Source: Apostichopus japonicus
Lineage: Eukaryota; Echinodermata; Holothuroidea; Aspidochirotida; Stichopodidae
Direction of reading: 5' to 3'
Assembly: GCF_037975245.1 (NCBI RefSeq)
Contig: NC_092572.1
Location: 30,725,989-30,789,988 of the forward strand
Length of the DNA stretch: 64,000 nt
Part shown: piece by piece, positions 53,020-64,000 of the stretch
How positions within the stretch are numbered: position 1 is the stretch's first letter
How the letters are laid out: the number at the start of each line of letters is the position of its first letter
Made by a program: the position numbers and the translations under genes
The notes under the pieces: model-generated
What the model was told of the DNA's origin: nothing
The model's input: the letters and a program-made list of their open reading frames with translations, nothing else
Database searches by the model: none

Positions 53020-53237
53020 ATAGTATGGCGCAAAAATGCTGGTTTTTGCACAACATTGGGCAAATCAAGCTTGTTTGCCCAACAGAAAGTAACAATAAAC
53101 TACATCTTAATTTTTGCACAACAAAGTTTACCCATATCAGTTGTGTAATTTCTTTTACTCAGTTGTTGGTTAATATTTACTCATATTGGGCAATGCTTTG
53201 TTTGCCCAACCAGTTTTGCCCAACAGTTTTTAGAGTG
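53020..53237. repeat. Right TTGGGCAA-rich terminus
   Basis: Contains ATTGGGCAAATC, GTTTGCCCAACAG, ATTGGGCAATGC, GTTTGCCCAACC and TTTTGCCCAACAG within 200 bp, in both orientations. It is the counterpart of the left terminus at 48322-48625. Confidence 0.8.
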
Positions 53238-53505
53238 TAGGTATCGTAAATTCGATTGATCGGTACCGCAAATTCGATTAATAGGTTCCGCACAATCGAT
53301 TTATCGGTAACGCACATTTCATTTATTCGTATCGCCCATCCGATTTATCGGTTCCGCACTTTTGATATATCGGTACCGCACAATCGATTTATCGTTACCG
53401 TACATTCGATTTATCGGTATTGTAAATTTGATTTATCGGTCCCGCACATTCGATTTATCGGTATCGTAAAATCGACTTATCGGTATCGCACATTCGATTT
53501 ATCGG
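53238..53505 (+). repeat. Satellite B between the two insertions
   Basis: Matches 56647-56914 almost base for base, including the rare TTTCATTTATTCGTATCGC and GGTATTGTAAATTTG variants. It ends in TTTATCGG (53498-53505), the left copy of the hAT target duplication. Confidence 0.95.
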
Positions 53506-54707
53506 CATGGGCGGCGATCCGTACTTCCGAGTGGGGGGATATGACCTTGTTCACTATCTAAGCGTAGCGCCACCATGAGTTGGCGCGAAGCGTACAAGAA
53601 AATTTGGGGATTTACAAACCCTCTAGATGGCCGGAAACGGCACTTGCCGAGGTTTCCAAGCGGCATATACCCAACTTTAAAATAGGGATATCATGTCCGA
53701 AATATCTCATAATCAGGATCCAAAATATTTTTTTTTTTTAATTTTGGGTGTTATTTTGGGAAAATTGCACCTGTCAATCTTGTTTCAGGCGCTACGTTAG
53801 AATGTTCGAGAGCTCTTTATATTATTCGATGAAGAAAATGGCCTCATGCAGGCTATTTTAGGCCTATACACATGCAATACACAATTACACATAGTTACAT
53901 TCCTAGGTACCGATTGCTAGGGCATCCAGGTGAAACGGGGCGTCGGAAGCTATTTGGGATTGGTACGGAAGATCAGAGTTTGGCCATCTACCATAATTAT
54001 CGGGGGGGGGGGGACGTTTGGAAGGTCAAACTACGCAACGCGCCCCCATTGGTTGGCGCGTAGCGTAATGGAGAAAATTTTGATAAAATGCCTCCCAGAT
54101 TGCAGGAAATGGCACTTCCCGAGCTTTTCTTCTGTGCATTCTCCCTTGTCTGTTTTTGTACCCGATTAATCTTTTGAAACACATTTTGAAGTATGTTTCA
54201 CTTGGTTCTTTATTTTTTGCCTTTTTTTCTTCTTAGTGCTACTTTTTTTCTACTTTTTTTTTGCGCCGTGAATATTGGTCCGGCGAACTGCTCCGACGCC
54301 CCTAATTAAGCATTACCCTGGTAACATGAGATTCTCAGCTGTTCGAGGGAACATGTACGTGTGTAGGCCTACTATAGGGCCTACATGAATACTATGAGGG
54401 TGCATATATGTACTATATCAATACCGTGGGCGCAATAATACATTTTGTTGTTATAGGGCCAATGAAGCCTACAGTCAACTATTCTTGCTTTATAAAGACG
54501 GTTTATTTGAAAAGATCGCACTGCGTTTATGGTAGGCGAGAAATGAAGCTAAAAAAGAGCCGTACATTCACGATGATGCATAAATGAAGGCATGAAAATA
54601 TTCTTATTCCTGGCATTTGGTGGGGGGGATATGGTGTATTACATCCCCTCCACCCATTTTCATGGGGGGATATATCCCCCCCATCCCCCCCAGGATCGCC
54701 GCCCATG
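53506..54707. mobile_element. 1202-bp hAT-type non-autonomous element
   Basis: Perfect 15-bp inverted ends CATGGGCGGCGATCC, with the target duplication TTTATCGG at 53498-53505 and 54708-54715. The empty site TTTATCGG is at 56907-56914. The constant offset between duplicated flanks is 3409 on the left and 2199 on the right. The difference of 1210 equals the element plus one 8-bp duplication. Internal reading frames are short and I see no transposase domain. C- and G-rich subterminal stretches are typical of hAT miniature elements. Confidence 0.95.
53937..54302. mobile_element. Nested element with GGGGCGTCGGA inverted ends
   Basis: GGGGCGTCGGA at 53937-53947 and its complement at 54292-54302 bound 366 bp inside the larger hAT-type element. 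The inside segment TTGGCGCGTAGCGTAATGGA followed by GAAATGGCACTTCCCGAG (about 54050-54122) is related to TTGGCGCGAAGCGTACAAGA and GAAACGGCACTTGCCGAG of the outer element (about 53580-53655), so the two are relatives. The target duplication is not clear; the exact ends may extend a few bases. Confidence 0.6.
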
Positions 54708-57700
54708 TTTATCGGTATCGCACATGCGACTTATCGGTAGCGCACATTCGATTTATCGGTACATCACATTCGAGTAATGGGTATCGCACATTCGAAATAT
54801 TGGTATCGCATAAGCGATTTATCGGTACCGCACATTCGATTTATCGGTACCGCCTAATTGATTTATCGGTACCGCGCAATCGATTTATCGGTACCGTACA
54901 TTCAATTTATCGGTATCGTAAATTCAATTTATCGGTATCGCACATCCGATGTATCGGTACCGCACATTCGATTTATCGGTAACGCATATTCGATTTATTC
55001 GTATCGCACATCCGATCTATCGGTGCCGCACATTCGATTTATCGGTACCGCACATTCGATTCATCGGTACCGCACATTCGATTTATCGGTATCGTAAACT
55101 CGACTTATCGGTATCGCACATTCGATTTATCGGTATCGCACATTCGACTTATCGGTAGCGCACATTCGATTTATCGGTAGCGCACATTCGAATAATGGGT
55201 ATCGCACATTCGAAATATTGGTATCGCATAATCGATTTATCGGTACCGCACATTCGATTTATCGGTACCGCACAATCGATATATCAGTACCGCATATTCG
55301 ATTGATCGGTACCGCACAATCGATTGATCGGTACCGCAAATTCCATTTATCGGTATCGCATATTCGATTTATCGGTATCGGACGTTCGATTTATCGGTAC
55401 CGCACTTTCGATTCATCGGTACCGCATAATCGATTCATCGTTACCTAAAAATTCGGTTTATCGGTATCGTAAAATCGACTTATCGGTATCGCGCATTCGA
55501 TTTATCGGTATCGCACATTCGACTTATCGGTACCGCACCTTCGATTTATCGGTACATCACATTCGAATAATGGGTATCGCACATTAAAAATATTGGTATC
55601 TCATAATCAATTTATCGGTACCGCACATTCGATTTATCGTTATCGCATGTTCGATTGATCAGTACCGCATATTCGATTGATCGGTACCGCAAATTCGATT
55701 TATCGGTATCGCATATTCGATTAATCGGTATTGGACGTTCGATTAATCGGTACCGATCATTCGATTTGTCGGTACCGTACAATCAATTTATCCTTACCGT
55801 ACATTCGATTTATCGGTAGTCTAAATTCGATTTATCGGTGTCGAATATTCTATTAATCGGATCGCACATTCGATTTATCGTTACCGTACATTCCATTTAT
55901 CGGTATCGTAGATTCGATTTATCGGTATCGCACATTCCAATTATCGGTACCGCACATACGATTTACCGATATCGCAAATTAGATTTATCGGTACCGCACA
56001 ATCGATTTATCGGTACCGCAATATCGATTAATCGGTCTCGCACATTCGATTTATCGGTACCGCACAATCGATTTATCGGTCCCGCACAATCGATTTATCG
56101 ATACCACACATACGATTTATCTGTATCGCACAATCGATTTATCGGTACAGCACTTTCGATGTATCGGTACCACACATTCTATTAATCGGTATCGCACGTT
56201 CGATTTATTGGTACCGCACTTTTGATTTATCGGTACCGCACAATCGATATATCGTTACCGTACATTTGATTTATCGGTATCGTAAATTCGATTTATCGGT
56301 ACCGCATAATCGATTTATCGGTACCGCACATTCGATTAATCGGTATCAAACATTCGATTGATCGGTGGCGCACAATCGATTTATCGGTACCGCAATATCG
56401 ATTAATCGGTCTCGCACATTCGATTTATCGGAACCGCACATTCGATTGATCGGTACCGCACATTTGATTTATCGGTACTGCACATTCAATTTATCGCTAT
56501 TGCAATTCGATTAATCGGGATCGCACATTTGTTTTTTCGGTACCACACATTCGACATATCGGTAACGCATAATTGATTTATCGGTCCCGCACCATCGATT
56601 TATCGGTACCGCACATTCTATTAATCGGTATCGCATATCCTTTTTATAGGTATCGTAAATTCGATTGATCGGTACCGCAAATTCGATTAATCGGTTCCGC
56701 ACAATCGATTTATCGGTAACGCACATTTCATTTATTCGTATCGCACATCCGATTTATCGGTTCCGCACTTTTGATATATCGGTGCCGCACAATCGATTTA
56801 TCGTTACCGTACATTCGATTTATCGGTATTGTAAATTTGATTTATCGGTCCCGCACATTCGATTTATCGGTATCGTAAAATCGACTTATCGGTATCGCAC
56901 ATTCGATTTATCGGTATCGCACATGCGACTTATCGGTAGCGCACATTCGATTTATCGGTACATCACATTCGAGTAATGGGTATCGCACATTCGAAATATT
57001 GGTATCGCATAATCGATTTATCGGTACCGCACATTCGATTTATCGGTACCGCACAATTGATTTATCGGTACCGCGCAATCGATTTATCGGTACCGTACAT
57101 TCAATTTATCGGTATCGTAAATTCAATTTATCGGTATCGCACATCCGATCTATCGGTACCGCACATTCGATTTATCGGTACCGCACATTCGATTCATCGG
57201 TACCGCACATTCGATTTATCGGTATCGTAAACTCGACTTATCGGTATCGCACATTCGATTTATCGGTATCGCACATTCGACTTATCGGTAGCGCACATTC
57301 GATTTATCGGTAGCGCACATTCGAAATATTGGTATCGCATAATCGATTTATCGGTACCGCACATTCGATTTATCGGTACCGCACAATCGATATATCAGTA
57401 CCGCATATTCGATTGATCGGTAACGCACATTCGATTTATTGGTATCACACATTCAATTTATCGGTACCGCACAATCGAATGATCGGTACCGCAAATTCCA
57501 TTTATCGGTATCGCATATTCGATTTATCGGTATCGGACGTTCGATTTATCGGTACCGCACTTTCGATTTATCGGTACCGCATAATCGATTTATCGGTAAC
57601 GCACTGTCGATTTATCGGTACCGCACATTCGATTCATCGTTACCTAAAAATTCGGTTTATCGGTATCGTAAAATCGACTTATCGGTATCGCGCATTCGAT

Positions 57701-60700
57701 TTGTCGGTATCGCACATTCGACTTATCGGTACCGCACCTTCGATTTATCGGTACATCACATTCGAATAATGGGTATCGCACATTAGAAATATTGGTATCT
57801 CATAATCAATTTATCGGTACCGCACATTCGATTTATCGTTATCGCACGTTCGATTGATCGGTACCGCACATTCGATTTATCGGTCCCGCACATTCTATTT
57901 ATCGGTATCGCACATTCTTTTCATAGGTATCGTAAATTCGATTTATCGGTACCGCAAATTCGATTTATCGGTCCTGCACAATCGAATTATTGGTACCGCA
58001 CAATCGATTCATCGGTACAGCACTTTTCGATTTATCTGTACCACACATTCAATTAATCGGTATCGCACGTTCGATTTATTGGTACCGCACTTTTGATATA
58101 TCGGTACCGCACAATCGATTTATCGTTACCGTACATTCCATTTATCGGTATTGTAAATTTGATTTATCGGTCCCACACAATCGATTTATCGGTATTGTAA
58201 ATTTGATTTATCGGTCCCGCACATTCGATTTATCGGTACCGCACATTCGATTTATCGGTACCGCACATTCGATTTATCGGTATCGTAAAATCGACTTATC
58301 GGTATCGCACATTCGATTTATCGGTATCGTACATTCGAATTATCGGTAGCGCACATTCGATTTATCGGTAGCGCACATTCGAATAATGGGTATCGCACAT
58401 TCGAAATATTGGTATCGCATAATCGATTTATCGGTACCGCACATTCGATTTATTGGTACCGCACAATCGATTTATCAGTACCGCATATTCGATTGATCGG
58501 TAATGCACATTCGATTTATTGGTATCACACATTCAATTTATCGTACCGTACATTCCATTTATCGGTATTGTAAATTTGATTTATCAATCCCGCACATTCG
58601 ATTTTTCGGTATCGCACATCCTTTTCATAGGTATCGTAAATTCGATTGATCGGTACCGCAAATTCGATTTATCGATCCCGCACAATCGATATATCGGTAT
58701 CGCAAATCGATTAATCGGTATCGCACATTCGAATTATCGGTACCGCACAATCGATTTATCGGTACCGCACAGTCGATGTATCGGTCACCCACAATCGATT
58801 CATCGGTACACCACTTTCATTTATCGGTACCGCACAATCGATTCATCGGTACCGCACAATCGATTTATCGGTACCGTACATTCGATTTATCGGTACTGCA
58901 CCATTGATTTATCGGTACCACACATTCTATTTATCGGCATCGCACATTCTTTTCATAGGTATCGTAAATTCTATTTATCGGTACCGCAAATTCGATTAAT
59001 CGGTCCTGCACAATCGATTTATCGGTACCGCACAATCGATTTATAGGTACCGCACATTCGATTTATCGGTCCCGCACAATCGATTCATCGGAACTGAACT
59101 TTCGATTTATCGGTACCACACATTTTATTAATCGGTATCGCACGTTCGATTTATTGGTACCGCACTTTTGATTTATCGGTACCGCACAATCGATTTATCG
59201 GTACCGTACATTTGATTTATCGGTATCGTAAATTCGATTTATCGGTACCGCATAATCGATTTATCGGTATGGCACAATCGATTTATCGGTACCGCACAGT
59301 CGATGTATCGGTCACCCACAATCGATTCATCGGTACACCACTTTCATTTATCGGTACCACACATTCGATTAATCGGTATCGCACATTCGAATTATCGGTC
59401 CCGCACAATCGATTTACCGATATCGCAAATTAGATTTATCGGTACCGCACAATCGAATTATCGGTACCGCAATATCGATTAATCGGTCTCGCACATTCGA
59501 TTTATCGGTACCGCATAATCGATTTATCGGTACCGCACAATCGATTTATCGGTACCGTACATTCGATTTATCGGTACCGCACATTCGATTTATCGGTCCC
59601 GCACCATCGATTTATCGGTACCACACATTCTATTTATCGGTATCGCACATTCTTTTCATAGGTTTCGTAAATTCGATTTATCGATACCGCAAATTCAATT
59701 AATCGGTCCTGCACAATCGATTTATCGGTACCGCACAATCGATTTATAGGTACCGCACATTCGATTTATCGGTCGAGCACAATCGATTCATCGGAACTGA
59801 ACTTTCGATTTATCAGTACCACACATTTTATTAATCGGTATCGCACAATCAATTTATCGGTACCGTACAATCGATTTATCGGTATCGTAAATTCCATTTA
59901 TCGGTACCGCATAATCGATTTATCGGTACCGCACATTCGATTTATCGGTACCGCGCATTCGATTAATCGGTATCGCAATTGGATTAATCGGTGTCGCATT
60001 TTCGATTTATCGGTACCGTACATTCGATTTATCGGTACCGCACATTCGATTTATCGGTCCCGCACCATCGATTTATCGGTACCACACATTCTATTTATCG
60101 GTATCGCACATTCTTTTCATAGGTATCGTAAATTCGATTTATCGATACCGCAAATTCGATTAATCGGTCCTGCACAATCGATTTATCGGTAACGCATATT
60201 CGATTTATCGGTCCCGCACAATCGATTTATCGGTTCCGCAAATTCGATTTATCGGTCCTGCACAATCGAATTATCGGTACCGCACAATCGATTTATCGGT
60301 ACCGCACAGTCGATGTATCGGTCACCCACAATCGATTCATCGGTACACCACTTTCATTTATCGGTACCGCACAATCGATTCATCGGTACCGCACAATCGA
60401 TTTATCGGTACCGTACATTCGATTTATCGGTACTGCACCATTGATTTATCGGTACCACACATTCTATTTATCGGTATCGCACATTCTTTTCATAGGTATC
60501 GTAAATTCTATTTATCGGTACCGCAAATTCGATTAATCGGTCCTGCACAATCGATTTATCGGTACCGCACAATCGATTTATAGGTACCGCACATTCGATT
60601 TATCGGTCCCGCACAATCGATTCATCGGAACTGAACTTTCGATTTATCGGTACCACACATTTTATTAATCGGTATCGCACGTTCGATTTATTGGTACCGC

Positions 60701-63018
60701 ACTTTTGATTTATCGGTACCGCACAATCGATTTATCGGTACCGTACATTTGATTTATCGGTATCGTAAATTCGATTTATCGGTACCGCATAATCGATTTA
60801 TCGGTACCGCACAATCGATTTATCGGTACCGCACAGTCGATGTATCGGTCACCCACAATCGATTCATCGGTACACCACTTTCATTTATCGGTACCACACA
60901 TTCGATTAATCGGTATCGCACATTCGAATTATCGGTCCCGCACAATCGATTTACCGATTTATAGGTACCGCACAATCGAATTATCGGTACCGCAATATCG
61001 ATTAATCGGTCCCGCACCATCGATTTATCGGTACCACACATTCTATTTATCGGTATCGCACATTCTTTTCATAGGTTTCGTAAATTCGATTTATCGATAC
61101 CGCAAATTCGATTAATCGGTCCTGCACAATCGATTTATCGGTACCGCACAATCGATTTATAGGTACCGCACATTCGATTTATCGGTCCCGCACAATCGAT
61201 TCATCGGAACTGAACTTTCGATTTATCAGTACCACACATTTTATTAATCGGTATCGCACAATCAATTTATCGGTACCGTACAATCGATTTATCGGTATCG
61301 TAAATTCCATTTATCGGTACCGCATAATCGATTTATCGGTACCGCACATTCGATTAATCGGTATCGCAATTGGATTAATCGGTGTCGCATTTTCGATTTA
61401 TCGGTACCGTACATTCGATTTATCGGTACCGCACATTCGATTTATCGGTCCCGCACCATCGATTTATCGGTACCACACATTCTATTTATCGGTATCGCAC
61501 ATTCTTTTCATAGGTATCGTAAATTCGATTTATCGATACCGCAAATTCGATTAATCGGTCCTGCACATTCGATTTATCGGTACCGCACAATCGATTTATA
61601 GGTACCGCACATTCGATTTATCGGTACCGCACAATCGATTCATCGGAACTGAACTTTCGATTTATCGTTACCACACATTTTATTAATCGGTATCGCACAA
61701 TCAATTTATCGGTACCGTACAATCGATTTATCGGTATCGTAAATTCTATTTATCGGTACCGCATAATCGATTGATCGGTACCGCACATTCGATTTATCGG
61801 TACCGCAAATTCGATTTATCGGTATCGCACGTTCGATTAATCGGTATCAAACATTGGATTGATCGGTGCCGCACAATCGATTTATCGGTACCGCAATATC
61901 GATTAATCGGTCTCGCACATTCGATTTATCGGAACCGCACATTCGATTTATCGGTACCGCACATTTGATTTATCGTTACCGCTCATTTAATTTATCGGTA
62001 TCGCAATTGGATTAATCGGTGTCGCATTTTCGATTTTTCGGTACTGCACATTCGATATATCGGTAACGCTTAATTGATTTATCGGTCCCGCACAATCGAT
62101 TTATCGGTACCGCACATTCGATTTATCGGTATCGCACATCCTTTTCATAGGTATCGTAAATTCGATTGATCGGTACCGCAAATTCAATTTATCGGTCCCG
62201 CACAATCGATATATCGGTATCGCAAATCGATTAATCGGTATCGCACATTCGACTTATCGGTAGCGCACATTCGATTTATCGGTACCTCACATTCGATTTA
62301 TCGGTCCCGCATATTCTATTTATCGGTATTGCAAATTCGACCTATCGGTAGCGCACATTCTATTTATCGGTACATCACATTCGAAAAATGGGTTTCGCAC
62401 ATTCGATATATTGGTCCCGCACAATCGATATATCGGTATCGCAAATCGATTAATCGGTATCGCACATTCGATTTATCGGTACCGCACATTCGCTATATCG
62501 GTAACGCATATTCGATTTATCGGTCCCGCACAATCGATTTATCGGTACCGCAAATTCGATTTATCGGTCCTGCACAATCGAATTATCGGTACCGCACAAT
62601 CGATTTATCGGTCACCCACAATCGATTCATCGGTACACCACTTTCATTTATCGGTACCGCACATTCGATTAATCGGTATCGCCTGTTCGATTTATCGGTA
62701 CCGATCATTCGATTTGTCGGTACCGTACAATCGATTTATCCTTATCGTACATTCGATTTATCGGTAGTCTAAATTCGATTTATCGGTGTCGAATATTCTA
62801 GTAATCGGTATCGCACATTCGATTTATCGGTACCGTACATTCCATTTATCGGTATCGTAGATTCGATTTATCGGTATCGCACATTCAATTTATCAGTACC
62901 GCACATTCGATTTATCGGTCCCGCACAATCGATTTATCGGTACCACACATTCTATTTATCGGTATCGCACATTCTTTTCATAGGTATCGTAAATTCGATT
63001 TATCGGTACCGCAAATTC
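54708..63018 (+). repeat. Satellite B (22-bp unit), right part
   Basis: Continues the 22-bp array in the same orientation. Larger duplications are visible: a block offset of 2199 joins the 53.2-55 kb and 56.6-57.3 kb regions, and an offset of 1537 joins about 58730-59418 with 60267-60955. The marker variants AGTCGATGTATCGGTCACCC and GTACACCACTTTCATTTATC recur at 43678, 58771, 59310, 60308 and 60835. No coding signal. Confidence 0.97.
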
Positions 63019-63020
63019 AG

Positions 63021-63400
63021 CCAATACTCATAGCTAGTACAGTAACTACTGTTCATGTTCCACAACCGTGCATCAGTAACTACTGCGCTGTGTTCTTAAC
63101 ACGGTAACATGTGTTACAGGTGGCACAGTAATTACTGCAAGTTTTTTCTTACTGCAAATTTAAAAATTTTAAATTTAAATTTTTTTTTTAAATTAAAAAA
63201 AAAAAAAAATTAATGTTTAATATTTATTAAATTACTGCAAATGTTCACCTGTCGGACTCGTAGTTCAACGTGTAACAGCTTTCCAGTAGTTACTGTGGCA
63301 AGTGTAACACATGTTACCGTGTTGCGAACACAGCGCAGTAGTTACTGATGCACGGTTGTGGAACATGAACAGTAGTTACTGTACTAGCTATGAGTATCGG
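63021..63400. mobile_element. 380-bp hairpin element, copy 2, at a satellite inversion point
   Basis: Arms of about 115 bp (63021-63138 and 63283-63400) are nearly perfect inverted repeats beginning CCAATACTCATAGCTAGTAC and, reversed, CCGATACTCATAGCTAGTAC. The centre is AT-rich with long T and A runs. The same family occurs at 29722-29992. It could form a long hairpin. No coding capacity and no obvious target duplication. Satellite B lies on the plus strand to its left and on the minus strand to its right. Confidence 0.85.
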
Positions 63401-64000
63401 GTGGCGGTACCTATAAATCGAATGTGCGATACCGATAAATCGAAAGTGCGGTACCGATAAATCGAATGTGCGGTACCGATAGATCGGATGTGCGATACGA
63501 ATGAATCGAATGTGCGGGACCGATAAATCGAATGTGCGGGACCGATAAATCGAATGTGCGGTACCGATAAATCGAATGTGCGATATCGATAAATCGTATG
63601 TGCGGTACCGATAATTCGAATGTGCGGTACCGATAATTCGAATGTGCGATACCGATAAATCGAATGTGCGATACCGATAAATAGAATTTACGATACCGAT
63701 AAATGGAATGTACGGTACCGATTAATCGAATGTGCGATACCGATAAATAGAATATTCGACACCGATAAATCGAATTTAGACTACCGATAAATCGAATGAG
63801 CGGTACCGATAAATCGAACGTGCGGTACCGATTTATCGAATATGCGGTACCGATAAATGAAAGTGGTGTACCTGTGAATCGATAGTGGGTGACCGATACA
63901 TCGACTGTGCGGTACCAATAGATCGAATTTACGATACCGATAAATAGAATGTGCGATACCGATAAATAGAATGTTCGGTACCGATAAATCGATGGTGCGG
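63401..64000 (-). repeat. Satellite B, inverted orientation
   Basis: The 22-bp unit is present as its reverse complement (GGTACCGATAAATCGAATG). Read on the minus strand, the block carries the same ordered variants as 43660-43950: AGTCGATGTATCGGTCACCC, the TACACCACTTTCATTTATC variant, GGTAGTCTAAATTCG and GGTGTCGAATATTC. It is therefore an inverted copy of a recognisable higher-order block and continues past the window. Confidence 0.95.

Larger units (their letters stand above)
48322..53237. mobile_element. 4916-bp insertion in satellite B with CACTCT inverted ends and TA target duplication
   Basis: Satellite B breaks at ...TTTTCATA (TA at 48320-48321) and resumes at TAGGTATCG (53238). The ends are CACTCTTAAAATTGTTGGGC and, reversed on the right, CACTCTAAAAACTGTTGGGC: 20-bp inverted repeats with two or three mismatches. 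The unoccupied site is at 56647-56648 in a duplicated block. Both termini are rich in TTGGGCAA/TTGCCCAA. The interior carries exons of a minus-strand gene. TA duplication and inverted ends fit several DNA transposon groups, including PIF/ISL2EU-like ones; I cannot assign it. No transposase is recognised. Confidence 0.87.

Noticed and set aside
53256-53561. 101-codon frame crossing into the hAT-type element
   Set aside because: Satellite B frame continuing by chance past the insertion border.
40741-64000. Telomeric or centromeric identity of the satellites
   Set aside because: No telomere-type TTAGGG runs; centromere function cannot be judged from sequence alone.

Overview
The window is eukaryotic, non-coding and repeat-dominated. 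I see no bacterial-type genes, no rRNA or tRNA, and no intact protein-coding gene. Short motifs such as TAGGCCTA in the unique DNA, the AAATGACCTTTGACC box, spliced gene fragments and hAT-type elements suggest a marine invertebrate deuterostome. An echinoderm is my best guess, from composition and memory only.

Layout: (1) 1-28588 and 34660-40740 are one tandem satellite (satellite A, unit about 133 bp, roughly 260 copies). Its larger-scale structure includes a back-to-back 9555-bp duplication (4446-14000 and 14001-23555). Every unit carries four co-oriented nuclear-receptor half-sites spaced 4, 4 and 1 bp, the last pair being a consensus DR1. The right end (37.5-40.7 kb) is decayed. (2) 28589-34659 is a 6071-bp insertion inside one satellite A unit, with inverted CCCAG ends, a TG duplication and GC-rich subterminal tandem repeats. 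It holds the remains of a minus-strand spliced gene resembling DUF4806 proteins, plus two smaller inserted elements. (3) 40741-64000 is a second satellite (satellite B, 22-bp unit) carrying three insertions. They are a 4916-bp element (48322-53237, TA duplication, CACTCT ends, TTGGGCAA-rich termini) with a broken minus-strand spliced gene resembling the multicopy SAMD3-like/uncharacterised proteins of fish; a 1202-bp hAT-type element (53506-54707, perfect 15-bp inverted ends, 8-bp duplication) with a second element nested in it; and a 380-bp hairpin element (63021-63400) at which satellite B flips orientation.

Because the satellites contain near-identical duplicated blocks, the unoccupied version of three insertion sites is present in the same window. 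This fixes the element boundaries to the base. The most notable theme is that the two large insertions share one architecture: inverted ends, a 2-bp duplication, long subterminal arrays and a degraded intron-containing gene on the minus strand, with no transposase I could recognise. Family names for the gene fragments are from memory of protein patterns and were not searched.
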